Positions 7,096 to 11,974 of a stretch of DNA of 11,974 nucleotides are shown here, one piece after another. This DNA is from JANPII01 sp031424915 (lineage in GTDB: Bacteria > Pseudomonadota > Alphaproteobacteria > Rickettsiales > Midichloriaceae). The position numbers were made by a program, and so were the translations under genes. The DNA is taken from the NCBI GenBank assembly GCA_031424915.1, contig JANPII010000138.1, positions 1 through 11,974 of the forward strand. The letters are read 5' to 3'. Below the pieces are notes generated by a model. The model saw only the letters and a list, made by a program, of their open reading frames with translations. It was not told the origin of the DNA and did not search any database. The number at the start of each line of letters is the position of its first letter. Positions within the stretch are counted from its first letter, which is position 1.

Positions 7096-9519
7096 TTAAT
7101 AGCTAGTCAGAAGACGCAAGAGTTGTTGTGGTAACTGATTCAGCCTGCTTAAGATAGCTATGTTAGCTTGAGAAAGAACTTCAGCTTGGGCAAAGTTAGT
7201 AGACTCTTCAGCGATATCTGCATCTTGTAATACACTCATTGCCTCTTCAACAGCACGCTTACTACCTTCTATACTCGCCGCAGCTACGATGAAACGAGAT
7301 TGGAATGCACCAATTGTTGCACGCATACTTTTGGTGGTATTAAGCGCAATATCTACGGCATCTGAGGCGGCTTGAGCACCACTAACAGTTTTAATGTCAA
7401 TAGTGTTACCTTTAAATAAACTTTGAGTAGACATATCTTCAATACTTACTGAGATCACTTGGGTGCTTTTTAAGCCCACTTGAAACTGCATACCAGATTT
7501 ATCTGCATTAAACGCCTGTAACAAGTCTTTTTGTAGCGTATTGACCGTAGTTTGATCAGATAAGTCCAGCGTACGTCCGAAAATTATTGAGATATTTTCA
7601 TTGCTATTAAGAGTGTTGGTAAAGTTGATTTTTTGTCCTTGAGTAACACCTTCACCTAAGTCAGTATTGTTTTCAAATACCCTTCCATCCTTCATAGCAA
7701 TAGAAATCCGAGCAATTTGTGTACTGCTATTACGAGAGCTATGTACTTCGATATCTTTAACTTCCAAGTTTGCAAAGTCTTTAGCAGTTACTGTAGCTAC
7801 GCTTTGTTCTAAGGAGCTGCCTTCTACATTAAAAGTGCTAATTTGTCTAGTTTGATAGAATGTAAGCTCTTTTATGGCAGAATCAATGTTGCTTGCAAAA
7901 GTGTTAGCATTTGCTTGGGTTGATACTGCAACACCTTGGTTTGCAGCTAAAGTAATATCAAAATAACCACCTTTACCGTTAATATCGGTAGACCTCATAC
8001 GTATTATAGAGTTAGCAGTTGGAGCGGTATTAGCTATATCAGCTTGATAGGTATATTCCCCAATCTGCACAGTCAATTTTACAGTATTAGATCCAGTCAT
8101 GGCAGCTTGGAAGCCAGAGACTGTACCATAGAAGCCACCGTTATCAGTGATATGAGAAAGATCTAAGCCGTTACTAACACCACTAGCTGGGCCACTACCT
8201 CCACTTGTTGAATCTATAGCAAAGCTATTGGTATCAATGGTGAACTCTACTCCATTATGATAAGCCGAGGCTCCTTTTGATGTCACCTTAATCTGTGCGT
8301 TTCCAGAGCTGTTACGTACTTCATAAGTAAAGTTAGAAACACCTGGCTCGCTTGAATTATTAAGGAAGGTAGCAATATTTTCTAATGTTTGTAAGGTGCT
8401 TGTAGTACTGCGTTTTATATGAGTAGCAGGATTTGTGACCGTATCCTTGATAGTAAAGGAGCGACCAGAAACAGTAACCACATCGCCATCGGCCATATCA
8501 CTAGCAGCAACAGTTACCCAACCTGAGGTAGCTTTTGTTTGAGATAAATCTTGTAAAATTGAGTTACCCATTGTTCCTACTGCACTTACATTGCTCACAC
8601 CTAGGCTACCTGTAGTAGTGCCTGCATCAAAGCTACTGTTGATTTTACCTGTAGCAGCAATGCTGGTGATACCAGCTTGTAGGCTTGTAACATCATCAGT
8701 ATCAGCGGCGTCAAAGGAAAGCGTAAATAATCCGCCTACACCAGCATCTTTGCTAGTAACCGTAACAGCGTCGCCGCTTGCTGTTGCTACCAAACCTGAA
8801 AGACGATCACGCATAACTTGTGATAAGTCAGAATGTGATATATTGGCACTAGTATTATTAATAATTGCCGCGAGTTCTGTGGCTTTAGCAGCCGCAGTAT
8901 CACCTGAATTTAAAGTTATTTCATTGTTTGTGCTGTCATACTGATAACTACCACCTACTGCGAATTGTACCCCATTTAAGCTGAAGATATTGGTTCCATC
9001 AGCGGTAGAAGAAGCAGCGCTTAGCTGAATCTTAGCGGAAGAATGTGTCTCGGTCCCGCTAGTATTAGTTATTAATGTGCCACCCCCAGATAATGATCCA
9101 TCAAGTAGCATTATACCATTGAATTCAGTGGCGCTTACTAGACGATCAAGCTCTTGAGTAAGTTGCTGAGCTTCTTCGTTTAGATAGCCGCGCTCAACAT
9201 CAGAAAATGCACCAGAAGTAGCTTGTATAGATAGAGCTTTTTGCCTCTGTAGGATATTACTTATTTGCTGTAATGCATTATCAACCATTGAAGCAACGCT
9301 TTTGCCAGTTGCAGCATTACGCATTGTTACTTCTAACCCTTGACGTACAGATGTAAAGCCTGCAACTAGTGCTGCCCCTGCTGCATCATCAGCTCCACTT
9401 ACAATACGCTTACCTGAGCCAATACGAGAGGAAGCGGTGGCCGTACCCATTAATGCTTTATTTAAGGTGGAGCGAACTGCAGCTGCCTGTAAATTACTTA
9501 AAATTGATGTTTCTGTCAT
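7096..9519 (-). CDS. fliC: Flagellin, long form
   Basis: Flagellin is the filament subunit of the flagellum, exported unfolded through the flagellar export gate. The 807-residue product has both conserved terminal regions. The N-terminal D0/D1 part carries RIGSGKRIVSGADDAAGAAL and then NISNILQR-type helices ending in TEFNGIMLLDG. The C-terminal part carries FQVGLKSTQVISVSIEDM, then TTKSMRATIGAFQSRF and DADIAEESTNFAQAEVLSQA with a final PQQLLRLLTSY. The roughly 540-residue central region (about 150-690) is serine-, threonine-, asparagine- and alanine-rich beta-type sequence, far larger than in usual alphaproteobacterial flagellins (about 270-500 residues in total). GGAG lies seven bases before ATG 9519, after a structured leader, and a terminator follows the stop codon, so it is probably a single-gene transcript. 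The central domain would be surface-exposed. Identity is secure. Confidence 0.95.
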   Translation of the reverse strand: MTETSILSNLQAAAVRSTLNKALMGTATASSRIGSGKRIVSGADDAAGAALVAGFTSVRQGLEVTMRNAATGKSVASMVDNALQQISNILQRQKALSIQATSGAFSDVERGYLNEEAQQLTQELDRLVSATEFNGIMLLDGSLSGGGTLITNTSGTETHSSAKIQLSAASSTADGTNIFSLNGVQFAVGGSYQYDSTNNEITLNSGDTAAAKATELAAIINNTSANISHSDLSQVMRDRLSGLVATASGDAVTVTSKDAGVGGLFTLSFDAADTDDVTSLQAGITSIAATGKINSSFDAGTTTGSLGVSNVSAVGTMGNSILQDLSQTKATSGWVTVAASDMADGDVVTVSGRSFTIKDTVTNPATHIKRSTTSTLQTLENIATFLNNSSEPGVSNFTYEVRNSSGNAQIKVTSKGASAYHNGVEFTIDTNSFAIDSTSGGSGPASGVSNGLDLSHITDNGGFYGTVSGFQAAMTGSNTVKLTVQIGEYTYQADIANTAPTANSIIRMRSTDINGKGGYFDITLAANQGVAVSTQANANTFASNIDSAIKELTFYQTRQISTFNVEGSSLEQSVATVTAKDFANLEVKDIEVHSSRNSSTQIARISIAMKDGRVFENNTDLGEGVTQGQKINFTNTLNSNENISIIFGRTLDLSDQTTVNTLQKDLLQAFNADKSGMQFQVGLKSTQVISVSIEDMSTQSLFKGNTIDIKTVSGAQAASDAVDIALNTTKSMRATIGAFQSRFIVAAASIEGSKRAVEEAMSVLQDADIAEESTNFAQAEVLSQANIAILSRLNQLPQQLLRLLTSY

Positions 9520-9547
9520 GCTATTTCTCCTACTTGGATTTTATAAT

Positions 9548-9597
9548 GAGGCTGATGCCTCTTTCGCTACTTGCGAAGTCAGACTAAGTCCTAGTCT
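9548..9597 (-). promoter_or_regulatory. Three tandem hairpins in the flagellin 5' leader
   Basis: Three perfect inverted repeats stand side by side between the flagellin start and its likely promoter: GAGGC/GCCTC with a 4-base loop (9548-9561), TTCGC/GCGAA with a 5-base loop (9563-9577), and AGACTA/TAGTCT with a 5-base loop (9581-9597). In the transcript the last is nearest the 5' end, and its loop reads GGACT with a closing A, giving AGGA. The gene's ribosome-binding site is also AGGAG. The structures are seen in the sequence; control of mRNA stability or translation is inferred. Confidence 0.7.
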
Positions 9598-9608
9598 CAG
9601 TTGTCAAA

Positions 9609-9624
9609 TGCCAGCAATATGCCG
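9609..9624 (-). promoter_or_regulatory. Sigma-54-like promoter match upstream of flagellin
   Basis: On the minus strand CGGCAT-N5-TGGCA matches the RpoN consensus TGGCAC-N5-TTGCA/T at 8 of 11 positions, with GG at -24 and GC at -12 correctly ten bases apart. The predicted transcript start is near 9598, one base before the first leader hairpin, giving a leader of about 79 bases. Flagellin genes of Caulobacter and others use this sigma factor. A TTGACA on the same strand at 9602-9607 has no -10 partner at the right distance. A weak sigma-28-like TAAAGGTA also lies upstream. Confidence 0.45.
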
Positions 9625-9641
9625 ATACCTTTAGCTTAACA

Positions 9642-9709
9642 TTATTTTAAAATAAAAAGCAAATACTATTATATAATATAACTTTAAAGCTATATGGAAG
9701 TACTCTTCC
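9642..9709. repeat. Cluster of AT-rich palindromes upstream of flagellin
   Basis: Within 68 bases there are TTATTTTAAAATAA (9642-9655), TATTATATAATA (9667-9678), CTTTAAAG (9682-9689) and GGAAG-TACT-CTTCC (9696-9709). The region has no open reading frame of note. It lies upstream of the flagellin promoter match, where activator sites of sigma-54 promoters are usually found, but AT-rich spacers also form palindromes by chance. Confidence 0.45.
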
Positions 9710-9757
9710 TGCCAATTTTGGATTCATTATGTTGTGTGTGTTTATTAAGAGTGCTTC
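9697..9757. repeat. Inverted repeat, 11-base arms, 39-base spacer, downstream of the ankyrin gene
   Basis: GAAGTACTCTT (9697-9707) and AAGAGTGCTTC (9747-9757) are inverted copies with one difference, which becomes a U-G pair in plus-strand RNA. The nearer arm begins six bases beyond the ankyrin gene's stop codon. No U-run follows on the minus strand, so it is not a standard terminator. Confidence 0.45.
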
Positions 9758-9762
9758 AATTG

Positions 9763-11199
9763 CTATCTTGAGATTATGTTTGCTGCACCCAACTCTTTTA
9801 GGCTATTCATTATAGAGGCTGCGAAGTTTTTTGTTGGCAAGATACACTCTTTGATGTTTGTAATTATTGGCTCTTTAAATATATCTTGAGCTGCCAGAGC
9901 TAAGGCGCTTGTACATACAGCTAAGCCTGCTGGCAAGTTGAAAAAAGTTCCCAGTAAGCAGCCACCCATCATTAATGCAGCACAAGCTCCAAGCTTGCCA
10001 TAAGAGGCACTTTGGCTGCTAGCCTTTGAAATTAATGAATTTTGCAGCAGCTTAGCTTGAGCTAATTCCTCTAGTTTTACCACTTCAGCTTCATCTATTT
10101 TTTTATTAAAACCATTTGAGTCTATTGCGATTTCTGCAATCATCTCCCAAATTTCTTTGGGTAGCATAGGTAGGCCCTGTATGATAGAGACACTTGATAA
10201 TATCCTAATGAGCATATCTTGATTGTCGTCTTGGATATCAGATATTTCAAATTTTAAATTCCATATATATTTTTCTAGTTTTGTGTTATAAGAATTGATT
10301 TTAGAAGTTAGGTCAGGTCCATATTTTGTAATGAGGGCACGAGCAAGCACCTTATTTTTTTCGATCTTTGCTTTTTCATTGCTTGATGGTTCTTCAGGGC
10401 TCCATAATTTTTTACTGCTTAATAAGACATCTAAAGGAGTGGCGCCACTGTTATTTTTAGCGTTTATATCTACTCCTTTTTCAACGAGCAAATCTACTAA
10501 TTTTAATCTAGTTGCTTGGTCTAGTTCTTCATTTGTCATTAATGCGTGCAGCATATTGTTGCCACAAGAGTCCAATGCTTTAACATCAGCCCCTTTATTG
10601 ATTACATATTCTGCAAGCGGAGTTAGTTTGTTTTTTTCCAATAAACGATGTAATATAGTGTAGGTATGTGTATAATAAATGTGAGATTCAGAAAGCGTAG
10701 TATTTATAATGCCCTCATTATTTTCTATTAAAACTTGAATAGCATTAAGGCTTATCTTATTATATTCTGAGCGTCCGTTTATCATTCGCGTTGCTATATC
10801 ATTATAATCTTTTTCTCTTATTTTAATTTTTGTCAGAACTGCCTTTAGAACACTTTCTTTATCTTTAAGTAGATGAGAGCAGCTTATTGCCTCCTTTAAT
10901 AATTCTACTTCTAATTTTGTTATAGCTTTTTGCTCACTTATATTTGACCTGGCAATGTTTCTATTGTGATCAAGCATCATGTCAAGAAGTGTTAAGTATG
11001 CTTGTTCAATAGCGTTTTCGAGAGAATAAGAGTTCATTTTTACATTGTATCGTTCTATTAGTTGCCGAAACAACGTTATGCTGTCTTCCTGTGATTTTCT
11101 TTTTATGTCCCAGCGCAATATATCATTAACGTCCCATTCTACATATTGTGGACGAATATAATTACAGTCAAAGCTTAAAGTATTTACTGATTCTTTCAT
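9763..11199 (-). CDS. Ankyrin-repeat protein with F-box/PRANC-like and hydrophobic C-terminal segments (candidate effector)
   Basis: A 478-residue protein without a signal peptide. About three ankyrin repeats are visible at residues 177-298: TILHRLLEKNKLTPLAEYVI followed by NKGADVKALD, then a repeat with NNMLHALMTN and LVDLLVEKGVDINAKNN, then SGATPLDVLL. Residues 1-175 are helical and not recognised. After the repeats, residues 343-359 (LPMLPKEIWEMIAEIAI) resemble the LPxEI core of F-box or PRANC motifs, which follow ankyrin repeats in Orientia and poxvirus proteins that recruit host SCF ubiquitin ligases. Residues about 401-441 form a glycine- and alanine-rich hydrophobic stretch able to span a membrane, perhaps as a hairpin. 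Ankyrin proteins of this kind are often secreted host-directed effectors in Rickettsiales. ATG 11199 has only a weak GGA site upstream. The ankyrin call is firm; the F-box and effector readings are inference. Confidence 0.8.
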   Translation of the reverse strand: MKESVNTLSFDCNYIRPQYVEWDVNDILRWDIKRKSQEDSITLFRQLIERYNVKMNSYSLENAIEQAYLTLLDMMLDHNRNIARSNISEQKAITKLEVELLKEAISCSHLLKDKESVLKAVLTKIKIREKDYNDIATRMINGRSEYNKISLNAIQVLIENNEGIINTTLSESHIYYTHTYTILHRLLEKNKLTPLAEYVINKGADVKALDSCGNNMLHALMTNEELDQATRLKLVDLLVEKGVDINAKNNSGATPLDVLLSSKKLWSPEEPSSNEKAKIEKNKVLARALITKYGPDLTSKINSYNTKLEKYIWNLKFEISDIQDDNQDMLIRILSSVSIIQGLPMLPKEIWEMIAEIAIDSNGFNKKIDEAEVVKLEELAQAKLLQNSLISKASSQSASYGKLGACAALMMGGCLLGTFFNLPAGLAVCTSALALAAQDIFKEPIITNIKECILPTKNFAASIMNSLKELGAANIISR

Positions 11200-11210
11200 T
11201 ATATAGGTCC

Positions 11211-11261
11211 AATATTGAGAACTTCAATACTAAGAGCTATTTAGTATAAATCAACAATATT
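11211..11261. promoter_or_regulatory. Overlapping inverted repeats in the divergent intergenic region
   Basis: The 72-base gap between the ankyrin gene and its divergent neighbour holds TATTGA/TCAATA (11213-11229), ATACTAA/TTAGTAT (11227-11247), and flanking arms AATATTG (11211-11217) and CAATATT (11255-11261). The first two share three bases, so as RNA they exclude one another. The arrangement suits an operator or leader, but the region is AT-rich and the role is inferred. Confidence 0.4.
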
Positions 11262-11270
11262 AGGTAACAA
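11243..11270 (-). promoter_or_regulatory. Possible sigma-70-type promoter for the ankyrin gene
   Basis: On the minus strand TTGTTA and TATACT stand 16 bases apart (4/6 and 5/6 matches to the -35 and -10 consensus), about 43 bases before ATG 11199. The -10 lies inside one of the inverted repeats of this gap. Confidence 0.35.
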
Positions 11271-11271
11271 A

Positions 11272-11974
11272 GTGGCTGTCACTTTTGAAGATGATAGTGG
11301 GAAGGGGCGGAATGTTTTTAAATATCGTGGTACGCATAATAATCGTTATCGATGGCCTGGTGAGGTTTTAAGGCAGTTAAGTCAATTAGGCATAGATATA
11401 GAACCACTACAAGAAGGAGTAAGTCTACAAGATGATAGCATATCAGAAACACCTATAGGCGCAACAAAAAACAAAGAAACGGCAGATTTATCAGATTCTG
11501 ATGATGACTCATTATTCCAGTCGGTGAGAGAAAACGCTATTGCCAAAGAAAATTTTATAATAGAACCCTGGTGTTCTAAACAAGCTGTAGAGATTTATGG
11601 GACTGGCGTTATATTTGCTAAAGACTTACAAGAGTTAATCCAAGAGCAAATTAACGGTATTGCAAGTTCAATTAAGAATAATGATAGAGGTGAAATTGAG
11701 GGGCAAGCTGAGGTTTTGAGTGAGAAAGCAAGAGGTAGATTAATTAAGTGGGCTGAAGAAAAGCTTAAAGCAGAGAAGATTAAAAAAGAAGCAGCAAAGA
11801 AGGATAAAAAGAAGCAGTCTACAGCGCGACCGTCTTCTACTTCAACATGGTTGTCTAACAATAAGCTTATAGTGGGAGCAGCAAGCATAGCAGCACTGAG
11901 CATAGCAGCACTGAGCATAGCTGATTTTATTTACTGGTGGAGTCAAGGCTCTAATCTAATGAGAGCGGAAAAGG
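11272..11974 (+). CDS. Unknown protein with basic helix and transmembrane segment, 5' part (runs off window)
   Basis: The frame is open without a stop from 11245 to the end of the window. The only usable start is GTG 11272, with AGG seven bases upstream; no in-frame ATG occurs until near the end. At least 234 residues are encoded. I do not recognise the family. What can be seen: a short opening region (FKYRGTHNNRYRWPGEVLRQ), an acidic linker with SDSDDDS, a helical middle region, a strongly basic lysine/glutamate-rich helix at about residues 150-182, and then a hydrophobic membrane-spanning stretch at about 199-223 built on a repeated SIAAL unit. There is no signal peptide. The lack of an ATG start and the opening sequence, which looks like domain interior, leave open that this is a 5'-truncated remnant. 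It is divergent from the ankyrin gene and could be another host-directed membrane protein, but this is only an inference. Confidence 0.6.
   Translation, partial: MAVTFEDDSGKGRNVFKYRGTHNNRYRWPGEVLRQLSQLGIDIEPLQEGVSLQDDSISETPIGATKNKETADLSDSDDDSLFQSVRENAIAKENFIIEPWCSKQAVEIYGTGVIFAKDLQELIQEQINGIASSIKNNDRGEIEGQAEVLSEKARGRLIKWAEEKLKAEKIKKEAAKKDKKKQSTARPSSTSTWLSNNKLIVGAASIAALSIAALSIADFIYWWSQGSNLMRAEK
11884..11921 (+). repeat. Tandem 15-base repeat inside the transmembrane segment
   Basis: The unit AGCATAGCAGCACTG occurs twice without a mismatch (11884-11898, 11899-11913), followed by a partial third copy AGCATAGC. It encodes SIAALSIAALSIA in the predicted membrane helix. In-frame gain or loss of units would change helix length by five residues. 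Confidence 0.85.

Noticed and set aside
8591..8944. Plus-strand frame opposite the flagellin centre
   Set aside because: Low-complexity alanine/valine/leucine product that mirrors the repetitive flagellin codons.
9602..9607. Perfect TTGACA as a sigma-70 -35 element for flagellin
   Set aside because: At 16-18 bases downstream there is no TATAAT-like sequence, only the first hairpin stem.
9620..9627. GCCGATAC on the plus strand, close to the sigma-28 -10 consensus GCCGATAA
   Set aside because: It would drive transcription away from flagellin, with no gene on the plus strand until beyond 11200, and the -35 position does not match.
11595..11918. Minus-strand reading frame with repeated MLSAA at its start
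   Set aside because: It is the reverse of the tandem repeat and lies opposite the longer plus-strand coding frame; the product has no recognisable features.
1..11974. CRISPR array, insertion sequence, tRNA or rRNA
   Set aside because: No regularly spaced repeats, transposase motifs or tRNA-like cloverleaf were seen on either strand.

Overview
The window reads as a piece of an AT-rich alphaproteobacterial chromosome. The best fit is a flagellated member of the Rickettsiales or a similar intracellular bacterium, such as the Midichloriaceae, of which some members keep flagellar genes. The clues are alphaproteobacterial-type flagellar proteins (a FlgJ-like rod-binding protein without a muramidase domain, and the FlgI and flagellin ends), very AT-rich intergenic DNA, and an ankyrin-repeat protein that looks like a host-directed effector. 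The assignment comes from gene content and not from any search.

Layout: (1) 1-3852, plus strand: a tight flagellar cluster, flgI (3' end only) - flgJ-like - flgN-like - flgK, with gaps or overlaps of 0, -14 and 9 bases. It encodes the P-ring, a rod-assembly factor, a probable export chaperone and the first hook-filament junction protein. (2) 3859-6973, minus strand: bamA followed by a PAP2-family membrane protein, convergent with flgK with only 6 bases between stop codons. (3) 7043-7081: a strong intrinsic terminator separating bamA from flagellin. (4) 7096-9519, minus strand: an unusually long flagellin (807 aa). Its leader has a sigma-54-like promoter match and three tandem hairpins, the first with AGGA at its loop. 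(5) 9520-9762: palindrome-rich, AT-rich spacer. (6) 9763-11199, minus strand: an ankyrin-repeat protein with an F-box/PRANC-like stretch and a hydrophobic C-terminal segment. (7) 11272-11974, plus strand: the 5' part of a divergently oriented gene for an unknown protein with a basic helix and a transmembrane segment. It runs off the window.

The window therefore joins three functions: flagellar rod, junction and filament; outer-membrane biogenesis (BamA, perhaps with a lipid or lipid-A-type phosphatase relative); and candidate host-interaction proteins. The most interesting signals are regulatory: the three-hairpin flagellin leader placed exactly at the predicted transcription start, and a hairpin that buries the bamA ribosome-binding site. 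Among the proteins they are the PAP2 protein that lacks both conserved arginines, the extra beta-rich domain in FlgK, and the ankyrin/F-box-like/membrane architecture. No RNA genes, CRISPR arrays, insertion sequences or integrase genes were seen.
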